Source: Pseudomonadota bacterium
Lineage (GTDB): Bacteria; Pseudomonadota; Gammaproteobacteria; Burkholderiales; Burkholderiaceae_C
DNA: 43,423 nt
NCBI GenBank assembly: GCA_963205115.1
Contig: CAUJHV010000011.1
Span: 1-43,423, forward strand
Direction: 5' to 3'
A model generated the notes under the pieces. The model saw only the letters and a program-made list of their open reading frames with translations, was not told where the DNA came from and made no database searches. Position numbers and translations under genes: made by a program. How positions within the stretch are numbered: position 1 is the stretch's first letter; every line of letters begins with the position of its first letter. Shown piece after piece: positions 33,648-42,554 of the stretch.

Positions 33648-34604
33648 ATGAATACCAAGGCGTTTGCCAGCCAAGCCGACCTCGAAGAGAAGAAGGTCAC
33701 TTTCGAACAGCTCTCCGAGCACGCCTGGGCCTACACCGCCGAGGGCGACCCGAATACCGGCGTCATCATCGGCGACGACGCCGTGCTGGTGGCCGATACG
33801 CAGGCCACGCCGGCGATGGCGGCCGACGTCATCCGCCGCATCCGCGAAGTCACCGACAAGCCCATCCGCTATGTCGTGCTGACGCACTACCACGCGGTGC
33901 GCGTGTTCGGCGCCTCGGCCTACCAGCCGCAGCAGATCCTGGCCAGCCAGGACACCTACGACCTCATCGTCGAACGCGGTGAGGCCGACAAGGCCAGCGA
34001 GATCGGCCGCTTCCCGCGCCTGTTCCGCAATGTCGAAAGCGTGCCGCCCGGCCTGACCTGGCCGACGATGACCTTCACCGGCAAGATGACCGTGTGGCTG
34101 GGCAAGCTCGAGGTGCAGCTGCTGCAGGTGGGCCGTGGCCACACGAAGGGCGACACGGTGGTGTGGCTGCCGCAGGAGCGCACGCTGCTGTCCGGCGACC
34201 TCGTGGAATTCGACGCCACGCCGTATGCGGGCGACGCGTATTTCCAGGACTGGCCCAAGACGCTGGAAAACATCGCCGCGCTGCAGCCGCTGGCGCTGGT
34301 GCCCGGACGCGGCCCCGCGTTGAAGGGCGAAGCGCAGGTCAAGCAAGGCCTGGACGCCACGCGCAGCTTCATCAGCGACGTGTGGACCCACGTGAAGGCC
34401 GGCGCCGCCGCGGGCAAGACCCTCAACGCCGTCTACAAGGACACCTACGCCGCGCTGAAGCCGAAGTACGGCCACTGGGTGATCTTCGACCACTGCATGC
34501 CCTTCGACGTGACCCGCTGCTACGACGAGGCCACGCAATACCGCGACCCGCGCGTGTGGACCGCCGAGCGCGACCGCCAGATGTGGGAGACGCTAGAGGG
34601 CTGA
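33648..34604 (+). CDS. Metallo-beta-lactamase-fold protein with altered metal motif
   Basis: 318-residue MBL-fold protein. N-terminal strands GVIIGDDAVLVADTQATPAM are typical. The HxHxDH motif is changed to THYHAVRVFG (residues about 79-88): the first two His remain, but the Asp and last His are Val and Arg. Downstream ligands are kept: His in GRGHTKGDTVVWLPQ and Asp in LLSGDLVEFDA. So one zinc site is possible and the second is probably lost. It may hydrolyse a lactone or thioester in the pathway, or have a structural role. GGGAG precedes the ATG. A 94-base gap from DUF2783 leaves room for its own promoter, none of which is clear. Confidence 0.82.
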   Translation: MNTKAFASQADLEEKKVTFEQLSEHAWAYTAEGDPNTGVIIGDDAVLVADTQATPAMAADVIRRIREVTDKPIRYVVLTHYHAVRVFGASAYQPQQILASQDTYDLIVERGEADKASEIGRFPRLFRNVESVPPGLTWPTMTFTGKMTVWLGKLEVQLLQVGRGHTKGDTVVWLPQERTLLSGDLVEFDATPYAGDAYFQDWPKTLENIAALQPLALVPGRGPALKGEAQVKQGLDATRSFISDVWTHVKAGAAAGKTLNAVYKDTYAALKPKYGHWVIFDHCMPFDVTRCYDEATQYRDPRVWTAERDRQMWETLEG

Positions 34605-34613
34605 GGCAGGACT

Positions 34614-34639
34614 TAAGGCTCCACCTGCGTGGAGCCTTA
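34614..34639. repeat. Hairpin 1 after the MBL gene
   Basis: TAAGGCTCCA, loop CCTGCG, TGGAGCCTTA: perfect 10-bp arms starting 9 bases after the stop. GGCAGG (34605-34610) and CCTGCC (34642-34647) can extend it. There is no T-run, so termination would be atypical. Confidence 0.55.
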
Positions 34640-34651
34640 TGCCTGCCGAAG

Positions 34652-34678
34652 GCCTGCGGACATCTCGTGTCCGCAGGC
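34652..34678. repeat. Hairpin 2 after the MBL gene
   Basis: GCCTGCGGACA, loop TCTCG, TGTCCGCAGGC: perfect 11-bp arms immediately after hairpin 1. The tandem pair fills the intergenic space and may be a REP/BIME-like element or an mRNA-processing site. Confidence 0.55.
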
Positions 34679-34746
34679 TGGAGGGGCGCTGAACTCGAGC
34701 CTGGTCATTCAAGCTTTCGCCGATCCCGAACGACGCGCTGCGCTGC

Positions 34747-35970
34747 ATGTACCCCTTCCTCTCCGGCCTGCGCATCATCGAATGCGCCTCCTTCATCGCC
34801 GCCCCCTCCTGCGCGCTGCACCTGCGCCAGTTCGGTGCCGAGGTCATCCGCGTCGACCCCATCGGCGGCGGCCCGGACTTCCGCCGCTGGCCGGTTTCCG
34901 ACCAGGGCCACAGCTTCTACTGGGAAGGCCTGAACAAGGGCAAACGCTCGATCGCCATCGACCTGGCGCGGCCTGAAGGGCGCGAGCTGGTCACCGAGCT
35001 GATCACCGCGCCCGGCGCCGATGCCGGCATCCTGATCACCAACTTCCCGAAGGACGGCTTCCTGGCCCACCATCGCCTGCAGGCACGCCGGCCCGACCTG
35101 ATCTCGGTGCGCGTGATGGGCTGGAGCGATGGTGGCACGGGCGTCGACTACACGGTGAATGCCGGCATCGGCATCCCCTATCTGACCGGCAACGACCCGC
35201 GCGCGGACCAGCCCGTCAACCACGTGCTGCCCGCCTGGGACCTGCTGACCGGTGCCTACGCCGCATTTGCGACGTTAGCGGCCGAGCGTGACCGGCTGCG
35301 CAGCGGCCGGGGCCACGAGGTGACGCTGTCGCTGTCGGACATGGCGCTGGCCGCGCTGGGCCACACGGGGCAGATCGCCGAGGTGCTGGCCACGGGCGAC
35401 CGGCCGCGTTTTGGCAATGCGCTGTTCGGCGCCTTCGGGCGGGACTTCGTCACCGCGGACGGCCACCGGCTGATGGTGGTGGCGATCACCGCGCGCCAGT
35501 GGACGGGGCTGGTGGCTGCGGTCGATCTGTCGGCGCCGGTGGCTCAGCTCGAGGCCGAGCTGGGCGTGTCATTCACGAAGGACGAGGGCCAGCGTTTCAT
35601 CCACCGCGAGCGCTTGTTCCCGCTGTTTGAGCAGGCCATCGCGCGCTTCAGCCGGGACGAGCTGTGCAGCCGATTCGAGAAGGCTGCGGTGTGCTGGAAC
35701 GACTACCGCACGCTGTCGCAGGGGCTGAAGGACGACCCGCGCCTGTCGCTGGCCTCGGCCCTGTTCGATGACCTGCTGCACCCCAGCGGCGCGCGTTACC
35801 CCGCGCCCGGGCCCGCGGCCTTCTTTGCTGGGACCGCGCGCGCGCCGGTCGAACGTGCGCCGCACCTGGGCGAGCACACGGACGAGGTGCTGGCCGGTGT
35901 GCTGTCGCTGAGCGCCTCGCGCATCGGCGCGCTGCACGACGCAGGCCTGGTCGCCGGCCGGGTGGCCTGA
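34747..35970 (+). CDS. mct: Family III CoA-transferase, 2-methylfumaryl-CoA isomerase (Mct)-like
   Basis: 407-residue CaiB/BaiF-type protein. Known Mct moves CoA within mesaconyl-CoA from C1 to C4 in the 3-hydroxypropionate cycle. From memory of the Chloroflexus enzyme, several segments match closely: GLRIIECASFIAAPSCALHL, DPIGGGPDFRRWPVS, FYWEGLNKGKRSIAIDLARP, ITNFPKDGF, VDYTVNAGIGIPYLTG, VNHVLPAWDLLTG and FGAFGRDFVTADGHRLMVV. The length is also the same. Such dense identity with an intramolecular transferase, and a methylsuccinyl-CoA dehydrogenase next door, favours this over a general formyl-CoA transferase. Start ATG 34747 has no strong ribosome site. The gene follows the double hairpin. 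Confidence 0.72.
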   Translation: MYPFLSGLRIIECASFIAAPSCALHLRQFGAEVIRVDPIGGGPDFRRWPVSDQGHSFYWEGLNKGKRSIAIDLARPEGRELVTELITAPGADAGILITNFPKDGFLAHHRLQARRPDLISVRVMGWSDGGTGVDYTVNAGIGIPYLTGNDPRADQPVNHVLPAWDLLTGAYAAFATLAAERDRLRSGRGHEVTLSLSDMALAALGHTGQIAEVLATGDRPRFGNALFGAFGRDFVTADGHRLMVVAITARQWTGLVAAVDLSAPVAQLEAELGVSFTKDEGQRFIHRERLFPLFEQAIARFSRDELCSRFEKAAVCWNDYRTLSQGLKDDPRLSLASALFDDLLHPSGARYPAPGPAAFFAGTARAPVERAPHLGEHTDEVLAGVLSLSASRIGALHDAGLVAGRVA

Positions 35971-36001
35971 AACGCCGGCACGGCGGCGTATCCTGGCGGC
36001 C

Positions 36002-37651
36002 ATGCCCCACACCGCACCCGCGCTCGACGCGCTGGAAGACGCCGCCGCGGCAGCCCGTGCCTACGGTGCCGCTGCCCACCGCGCCGCGCAGGCTCTGCTG
36101 TGCCCCGGGGGGCGCCCCGACGCCGCCCGGCTGGCACAACACCAGCGTGTCCTGCACGGTTTTGCGTGGACGGCGATGACGGTCGAGGCGGTGGTGCGCG
36201 CAGCCGAGTGGGGCCTGCGGCTTCACGCTGCCGCACAGCGCGGCCCTTGCGACGAATGGGCGCTGGCCATCGGCCTGAGCGAATACCTGGCGCAGCTGTC
36301 GGGCGGCATCGCGATGGGCCAGAACGAGGTCTTCCGCCCGCACGAACTGGGCCTGGACGACGAAGCCGCGGCGCTGGCCGCACACCCGGCCGTGCGTGCC
36401 CTGCGCGAAGCCGGCGGGGCCGACGCGCGGCGGCAGCTGGTACAGGCCTGGACAGCGGGCAGCCGCCTGAACGAAACGGCTTTCGACAGCGATCTGGACC
36501 TCATCCGCGAGCAGTTCCGCCGCTTCACTGAACGCGAGATCACACCCCACGCGCACCGCTGGCACCTGGCCGATGCGCTCATCCCGCAGGAACTGATCGA
36601 CCAGCTGGCGGCGCTGGGTGTCTTTGGCATCTGCATCCCGCCCGAATACGACGGCATGGGCCTGGGCAAGCGGGCGATGTGCATCGTCACCGAAGAACTC
36701 AGCCGGGGCTGGATCGCCGCGGGCTCGCTGGGCACGCGCTCGGAGATCGCGGGTGACCTGATCATCTCGGCCGGCACCGACGAACAGAAATCGCGCTGGC
36801 TGCCGCGGCTGGCCTCGGGCGCGGTGCTGCCCACGGCGGTGTTCACCGAGCCGGATGTGGGCTCCGACATGGCCTCGCTGCGCACGCGTGCCACGCGGCA
36901 GCCCGATGGCCGCTGGCGCATCGACGGCAACAAGATCTGGATCACGCACGGCGCACGCAGCGACCTGATGACGCTGCTGGCGCGCAGCGAACCCGATGTC
37001 GAGGGCCATGCCGGCCTGACGATGTTTCTGGCACCCAAGCCGCGTGGCAGCGATGCCCAGCCGTTCCCGGCGCCAGGCATGAGCGGCGGCGAAATCCCCG
37101 TGCTGGGCTACCGCGGCATGAAGGAGTACGAGATCGCCTTCGACGGCTTCGAGGTCGAAGCCGAGGGCGTGCTGGGTGGCGCACGCGGGCAGGGGTTCCG
37201 GCAGCTGATGCAGACCTTCGAAGGCGCGCGCATCCAGACCGCGGCACGCGCCGTGGGTGTGGCCTGGCGGGCCTTCGACCTGGCCTGGCGCTATGCGCAG
37301 GACCGCCGGCAGTTCGGCTCGGCGCTGGTCGGCTTTCCGCGCGTGGCCGACAAGCTGGCGATGATGCTGGCCGAGTGCCTGCTGGCGCGGCAGCTCACGC
37401 TGCATGCGGCCGCAGAAAAGGAAAGCGGCCGGCGCTGCGACATCCAGGCCGGCATGGCCAAGCTGCTGGCCGCGCGTGTGGCCTGGTCGAATGCCGACGC
37501 CGGCCTGCAGATCCACGGCGGCAACGGCTATGCGCTGGAGTTCGAGATCAGCCGCGTGCTCTGCGACGCGCGCATCCTCAACATCTTCGAAGGTGCGGCG
37601 GAGATCCAGGCGCAGGTGATCGGACGCGGGCTGCTGGCCCAGGCGGCGTGA
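36002..37651 (+). CDS. mcd: Acyl-CoA dehydrogenase, (2S)-methylsuccinyl-CoA dehydrogenase (Mcd)-like
   Basis: 549-residue flavin dehydrogenase with a helical N-terminal extension of about 150 residues before the normal ACAD fold; that extension and length are characteristic of Mcd from the ethylmalonyl-CoA pathway. ACAD landmarks: LGVFGICIPPEYDGMGLGK (about 200-218), FTEPDVGSDMASLRTRATR (about 280-298), GNKIWITHGARSDLMTL, RRQFGSALVGFPRVADKLA (about 435-453), and the C-terminal HGGNGYALEFEISRVLCDAR, NIFEGAAEIQAQVIGRGLL. Mcd makes 2-methylfumaryl-CoA, the substrate of the enzyme encoded just upstream, so the two calls support each other. 31 bases separate the genes; ribosome site is weak. Confidence 0.78.
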   Translation: MPHTAPALDALEDAAAAARAYGAAAHRAAQALLCPGGRPDAARLAQHQRVLHGFAWTAMTVEAVVRAAEWGLRLHAAAQRGPCDEWALAIGLSEYLAQLSGGIAMGQNEVFRPHELGLDDEAAALAAHPAVRALREAGGADARRQLVQAWTAGSRLNETAFDSDLDLIREQFRRFTEREITPHAHRWHLADALIPQELIDQLAALGVFGICIPPEYDGMGLGKRAMCIVTEELSRGWIAAGSLGTRSEIAGDLIISAGTDEQKSRWLPRLASGAVLPTAVFTEPDVGSDMASLRTRATRQPDGRWRIDGNKIWITHGARSDLMTLLARSEPDVEGHAGLTMFLAPKPRGSDAQPFPAPGMSGGEIPVLGYRGMKEYEIAFDGFEVEAEGVLGGARGQGFRQLMQTFEGARIQTAARAVGVAWRAFDLAWRYAQDRRQFGSALVGFPRVADKLAMMLAECLLARQLTLHAAAEKESGRRCDIQAGMAKLLAARVAWSNADAGLQIHGGNGYALEFEISRVLCDARILNIFEGAAEIQAQVIGRGLLAQAA

Positions 37652-37896
37652 TGCCCGCCCGCATCCGCCCCGTGGCCCGCGTGCGTGCGGCGGCGCGGGA
37701 ACGCGGGCCGTGCGCCCGCTTGCATCCACCCACCGCGCGTGTGGCCTTTCCCGGCCGCCTCAAACGCGCAGCAGCACGCGCCCGACCCCGGATTTGTATC
37801 GACTGCCGCCGCTGATTGGCACGCAAGCTCGCGCGAACGGTCCGCCGATGACACGGTCGAACCGTTGAACACCCAGCGATCCCAGGCTCCCTACCC
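37652..37896. other. Gap between Mcd-like and DUF748 genes
   Basis: 245 bases. A weak AACGGT...ACCGTT dyad lies near 37838-37866. I see no gene, clear promoter or terminator. Confidence 0.3.
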
Positions 37897-40800
37897 ATGA
37901 CACCCTCGATCCGGTCCGCGGCCCGTTGGACTGCCGCTGCCATCGGCCTGCTGCTGTTGTTGATGCTCCTGGCCTGGTGGGCGGTGCCCTATCTGGTGGC
38001 CTCGCAGCTGCAGTCGCGTGGCAGCGAGGCGCTGGGCCGGCCGGTGGCCGTGCAGCGCGTCGAGTTCGAACCCTGGCGCCTGGCGCTCACGCTGCACGGC
38101 TTGACGATCGGTGCAGCGCCCGCGGCCGGTGCCGGCGCGCCGCCGCAGTTGGAGATCAAGCGGCTGTTCGTCGATGCCGATGCGCGCTCGATCTGGCGCC
38201 TGGCGCCGGTGCTGCAGGCCGTGCAGGTGGAGTCGCCGCGGCTGCGCCTGGCGCGCACGACGCAGGGCCGCTACGACATCGACGACATCCTCGAGCGTCT
38301 GCGCGCACGCGCGGCTGCGGCGCCGAAAGACGAGGCGCCCGCGCGCTTTGCGCTGTTCAACCTGGAACTCACGGACGGCGCCGTCGACTTCGACGACCGT
38401 CCCGTGCAGCGCCGCCACACCGTGAAGGCCCTGCAGGCGGGCCTGCCCTTCCTGAGCAACCTGCCCGACGACCTGCAGGTGCGGGTGCAGCCGCACCTGG
38501 CCTTCCGCTTCGACGACGCGGCGGTGGACTTGCAGGGCCGCGCCAAACCCTTCGCGCCCGACCGGGCCAGCGAACTGGCGCTGAAGCTGGACCGGCTGGC
38601 GCTGGACCGTTTCTGGGCCTACCTGCCGGACTCGCTGCCCGTGCGCCCGCGCGGCGGCATCGCCACGCTGGACCTGCAGCTGACGTTTGCCCAGCCGCCC
38701 GGCGCGACGCCGCGCGTGGCGGTGAGCGGCCTCACGCAGCTGGACGACTGGACGCTGGACACACCGCAAGGCGCGCCGCTGGCGACCATCGGGCGGCTGG
38801 CGGTGCCGGTGGCGGAATCGCATCCGCTCGAACGCCAGATCGCGCTGGGCGCTGTGCGGCTGGACGGTGCCAGCGTGCACGTGCGCCGGGATGCCCGCGG
38901 GCAATTGCAGTGGGCGACGCTGTGGGCTGATCGTGGCGAGGCGAAGGCCACTGACGCGACGGCGCCTGCGCGTCCCGGGCAGCCCGCGGGGTCGGCCGGC
39001 GCCGCGGGCGCGTCGGCGGGCACGCCGGTGGCATCCGGGTCCACGACCGAGTCTCGGCCCATGCCCCAGGCGTCTGCATCGGCTGCGGCCGCGGCCGCCT
39101 CCGCACCGCCATCGCCATCGGCATCGGCATCGGCATCGGCATCGGCATCGGCATCGGCATCGACCGCTGGCGCCACGGCGACGCGTTCGGATGCCGGCTG
39201 GCGTGTACGTGTCGACAAAGCCGATCTCGAACGCGTGCGTGTCCTGTGGACCGACGCCGGCACGCAACCGGCGGCCGAGATGGCGTTGGAGGATCTGTCC
39301 GTGAGCGTGCAGAACCTGCGCTTGCCGGCCGATGCGGACGCCACCGTGCGCGCCGCCGCGCAGTGGCAGGCCGGCGGTCGCGCGGCCGGTCGGCTGCAGC
39401 TGGAGGGCACGGGTTCGGCCGAGCGGGCGGCCCTGGCGCTGAACCTGTCCGACATCGAGCTGGCGGCAGCAGCGCCCTATCTCCGCGCATGGTTCACGCC
39501 CGCCGTGGCGGGTCGCTTGCAGGCGCAGGCGGCTGTCGACTGGGCGGCCGGCGAGTCGCCGCGCCTGGCCGTGAAGCTGGCCTCGCTGCAGGTCGATGGC
39601 CTGAGCGTCACCGATCCGCAGGCGCGTGCGCGGCCCTGGCGTGTGGCGTCGCTGGCGCTGACGGAGTCGGCCGTGGATATGACGTCGCGCACGGTCAACC
39701 TGGGCCAGTTGCGCGTGCGCCAGCCGCAGCTGGTGCTGCGTCGTGATGCCCAGGGCGTGTTCGAACCGCAGCAGTGGCTGCGTCCCGCAGCTGGCACCGA
39801 GCGTGGTGGTGCGGCACCAGCGCCCGCGTCTGCGCATGCAACCGCCGGTTCGGAGCCACCCTGGCGCCTGAGCCTGAACGACGCGCGCATCGACGCCGGC
39901 CAGATCGGCTGGATCGATGAAGCCGCTGCGCCTGGCGCACCGACGGTAAACCTGCGGATGACTGGCCTGTCGGCCTCTGCGCAGGGCCTGCAGTGGCCGG
40001 CCACCGCACGCACGCCGCCACTGCGCTACCAGCTGGCGGCGCAGATCAGCGCCGAAGGCGAGACCGGCCCGGCTGGCCGCATCGAGAGCCAGGGGCGGCT
40101 GGGCCTGGAACCCGTGTCGCTGCAAGGCCAGCTGAAGACCGAACGCCTGCCGGTGCATGCGCTGGAAGCGTATGCCGGCGCGGGCATGCCGGTCCTGCTG
40201 ACGCATGGCGAACTCGGCGCCGAGCTCGACCTGGATGTGCGCGCCGGTGCGGGTGGCCTGCAGGACCTGCGCCTGGATGCACAGGGCGAGCTGCGCCTGG
40301 CGGACGTGCACGTGCAGGCACGCGGGCCAGCGGAGGGCGACGAACTGCTGAACTGGCAGTCGCTGAGCCTCAAGCCCATCCGCGTGGCGGTGGCTCCGGG
40401 TCAGAAGCCGCGCATCGAGATCGACGAACTGCGGCTGGCCGATTTCTATTCGCGCCTGGTCATCACCGAGCAAGGGCGCTTCAACCTGCGCGACGTGGGA
40501 TCGGCGCCGGCCGCCGCATCCGCGCTGCCGGGCCCGACAGCCACCGCGGCCGTCGCCGAGCAGGCCGTGACGTCGGCGGCAGCGCCTGCTGCGACGCCTC
40601 CGGCTGCGCCGATGGCTTCGGCCGCAAGGTCGGCCACAGCGGCTTCGGCGGCTCCGGCGACTTCGGCGACTTCGGCGGCGTCGTCCGCGTCTTCCTCTAC
40701 AGCGTCCGCCTCGGCCGCATCTGGCGCCGCGCCTGCGGCAGCCGCCGCCGACGACTGGCCGGTGGATCTCGTGATTGCGCGCACGCTGCTGGTCAACGGC

Positions 40801-41961
40801 AAGGTCGATTTCAGCGACCACTTCATCAAGCCTAACTATTCAGCCGAGCTGACGGAGTTGCAGGGCACGCTCGGGCGCGTGGCCACCGGCACGCGCGACA
40901 TGGCCACGCTGGAACTCAAGGGCCGTGCAGCCGGCACCGCGCGCCTGGAGATCCGCGGCGCGCTGAACCCGACCGCGCACCCGCTGGCGCTGGACATCAC
41001 CGCGCGGGCCAGCGATCTGGAACTCGCGCCGTTTTCGCCCTATTCCGGCAAGTACGCCGGCTATGCCATCGAGCGCGGCAAGTTGAGCATGGATGTGACC
41101 TACCGCATCCAGCCCGACGGCAAGCTCGATGCGCGCAACCAGATCGTGCTGAACCAGCTGACCTTCGGCGACAAGGTCGACAGCCCGGAGGCCACCAAGC
41201 TGCCGGTGCGGCTGGCCGTGGCGCTGCTGGCCGATCGCCAAGGCGTGATCGACCTGAACCTGCCGATCAGCGGCTCGATCAACGACCCGCAGTTCAGCAT
41301 CTTCGGCCTGGTCATGAAGCTCATCGGCAACGTGCTCGCCAAGGCACTGACGGCGCCGTTTGCGCTGCTGTCCGGCGGCAGCGGGCCGGACCTGAGCCTC
41401 ATCGAATTCAAGCCCGGCAGCGCGCAACTCGGCCCGACGGGCGCGGCCGCGCTGGAGCGTGTGGCCAAGGCGCTGCTGGACCGCCCGGCGCTGCGCCTGA
41501 CGGTCAGCGGCCAGGCCGATGCGGCCGCCGAGCGCGAGCCGATGATGGCCGCCGCACTGCAGACACGTGTGCTGACCGAAGCGCGCCGCGAAAGCGCGCG
41601 CGCCGGCCAGACCGCGGCCGCCGATGCGCCGCCGCCGGTGCTGTCGGCCGACGAGTACGCGCGCATCCTCAAGCGCCTGTACACCGCGACGGCGCTGCCG
41701 GACAAGCCGCGCAACCTCGTCGGCATGGCCAAGGATCTGCCCGTGCCGCAGATGGAGTCGATGCTGCGCCAGGCGATGCCGCCCGGTCCGGACGCCGCGC
41801 GCGAACTGGCCTTGCAGCGCGGCCTGGTGGTGCGCGACGCGCTGATCGCCAAGGGACTGCCCAGCGAGCGGCTGTTCCTGGGCGCGCCGAAGCTGCACAC
41901 GGCCGGCGACAAGGAAGCCGGCTGGACGCCGCGCGCGCAGCTGGCGCTCGAGGTGCGCTGA
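37897..41961 (+). CDS. DUF748 / AsmA-like envelope protein with OmpA-like tail
   Basis: 1354-residue envelope protein. One N-terminal helix (AAIGLLLLLMLLAWWAVPYL, about 13-33) anchors it in the inner membrane; the rest is periplasmic beta-rich sequence of the AsmA/TamB/DUF748 type, e.g. GRPVAVQRVEFEPWRLALTL and LELTDGAVDFDDRPVQRRHT early, repeated later (NGKVDFSDHFIKPNYSAEL). AsmA-like proteins are thought to bridge the membranes and carry lipids. Two Ala/Ser-rich linkers interrupt it: residues about 350-425, including a hexanucleotide repeat, and about 870-950. The last 190 residues have FKPGSAQLGPTGAAALERVA, like an OmpA-type domain. The ATG at 37897 follows a long gap. Function in this organism is not known. 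Confidence 0.82.
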   Translation: MTPSIRSAARWTAAAIGLLLLLMLLAWWAVPYLVASQLQSRGSEALGRPVAVQRVEFEPWRLALTLHGLTIGAAPAAGAGAPPQLEIKRLFVDADARSIWRLAPVLQAVQVESPRLRLARTTQGRYDIDDILERLRARAAAAPKDEAPARFALFNLELTDGAVDFDDRPVQRRHTVKALQAGLPFLSNLPDDLQVRVQPHLAFRFDDAAVDLQGRAKPFAPDRASELALKLDRLALDRFWAYLPDSLPVRPRGGIATLDLQLTFAQPPGATPRVAVSGLTQLDDWTLDTPQGAPLATIGRLAVPVAESHPLERQIALGAVRLDGASVHVRRDARGQLQWATLWADRGEAKATDATAPARPGQPAGSAGAAGASAGTPVASGSTTESRPMPQASASAAAAAASAPPSPSASASASASASASASTAGATATRSDAGWRVRVDKADLERVRVLWTDAGTQPAAEMALEDLSVSVQNLRLPADADATVRAAAQWQAGGRAAGRLQLEGTGSAERAALALNLSDIELAAAAPYLRAWFTPAVAGRLQAQAAVDWAAGESPRLAVKLASLQVDGLSVTDPQARARPWRVASLALTESAVDMTSRTVNLGQLRVRQPQLVLRRDAQGVFEPQQWLRPAAGTERGGAAPAPASAHATAGSEPPWRLSLNDARIDAGQIGWIDEAAAPGAPTVNLRMTGLSASAQGLQWPATARTPPLRYQLAAQISAEGETGPAGRIESQGRLGLEPVSLQGQLKTERLPVHALEAYAGAGMPVLLTHGELGAELDLDVRAGAGGLQDLRLDAQGELRLADVHVQARGPAEGDELLNWQSLSLKPIRVAVAPGQKPRIEIDELRLADFYSRLVITEQGRFNLRDVGSAPAAASALPGPTATAAVAEQAVTSAAAPAATPPAAPMASAARSATAASAAPATSATSAASSASSSTASASAASGAAPAAAAADDWPVDLVIARTLLVNGKVDFSDHFIKPNYSAELTELQGTLGRVATGTRDMATLELKGRAAGTARLEIRGALNPTAHPLALDITARASDLELAPFSPYSGKYAGYAIERGKLSMDVTYRIQPDGKLDARNQIVLNQLTFGDKVDSPEATKLPVRLAVALLADRQGVIDLNLPISGSINDPQFSIFGLVMKLIGNVLAKALTAPFALLSGGSGPDLSLIEFKPGSAQLGPTGAAALERVAKALLDRPALRLTVSGQADAAAEREPMMAAALQTRVLTEARRESARAGQTAAADAPPPVLSADEYARILKRLYTATALPDKPRNLVGMAKDLPVPQMESMLRQAMPPGPDAARELALQRGLVVRDALIAKGLPSERLFLGAPKLHTAGDKEAGWTPRAQLALEVR
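39109..39162 (+). repeat. Hexanucleotide tandem repeat inside the DUF748 gene
   Basis: Seven perfect GCATCG units (39121-39162) preceded by two CCATCG variants (39109-39120). It encodes an alternating Ser-Ala run. The unit is 6 bases, so gain or loss keeps the frame and would change only linker length. Confidence 0.9.
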
Positions 41962-42004
41962 GGCGCGCGCCCAGCCGCTGCGCGCCGCATGGCGCTGCGG
42001 TGTT

Positions 42005-42541
42005 CTAGAAGCTCGATCCGGGCTCGCGCAGGAAGGCCTCTTCCTCGGGCGTCGACACGCGCCCGAGGACCGCATTGCGGTGCGGGTAGCGGCCGAAGCG
42101 CGCGATGATGGCCTGGTGCTGCTTCTCGGCGCGCAGGTTGTCTTCGATGCCGGGCCGCGCGAACAGGCGCAAGGCCTCGTCGTGGATGCGCATCGATTCG
42201 CTGTGCATGTAGGGCAGCAGCAGGAAGGCCAGGCGCGGCGCCTGCAGGCGCTCGTGCGCGCCAGCGGCCACGGCTTCCTGCGACAGGCCCAGCGCCAGTG
42301 CGTCGCAGGCGAAGGCCGCGGGTGTGCCGCGGTGCAGGTTGCGCGAGAACTGGTCCAGCACGATGATTTCCGCCAGGCGGCCTTCGTCCGTGGCGCGCCA
42401 GGCGAAGAGCTCTACAGCCGCCGCCGACGCGTGCAGCGCGCCGAAGCGCGCGCGGATCTGCGCATCGAAGGCCGGATCGGCGCGCCACCACTGGGCCGGC
42501 GCGGTCTCCTCGAACCAGAAGCGCAGGACCGCGTCGATCAT
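42005..42541 (-). CDS. DUF924 family protein
   Basis: 178-residue helical protein: IDAVLRFWFEETAPAQWWRA at the start, IIVLDQFSRNLHRGTPAAFA in the middle, LLLPYMHSESMRIHDEALRL, and AIIARFGRYPHRNAVLGRVS near the end. These are the DUF924 (YbeB-unrelated, TPR-like) family's conserved blocks. Its function is unknown in the family. It lies 13 bases after the sodC-like gene on the same strand and is probably co-transcribed; its 3' end faces that of the DUF748 gene. Confidence 0.85.
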   Translation of the reverse strand: MIDAVLRFWFEETAPAQWWRADPAFDAQIRARFGALHASAAAVELFAWRATDEGRLAEIIVLDQFSRNLHRGTPAAFACDALALGLSQEAVAAGAHERLQAPRLAFLLLPYMHSESMRIHDEALRLFARPGIEDNLRAEKQHQAIIARFGRYPHRNAVLGRVSTPEEEAFLREPGSSF

Positions 42542-42554
42542 GCCGCGCGTGTCT

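Noticed and set aside
40500..40740. Ala/Ser/Thr-rich stretch in DUF748 as a frameshifted or foreign segment
   Set aside because: The frame stays open and is flanked by recognisable DUF748 sequence on both sides; it reads as a flexible linker.
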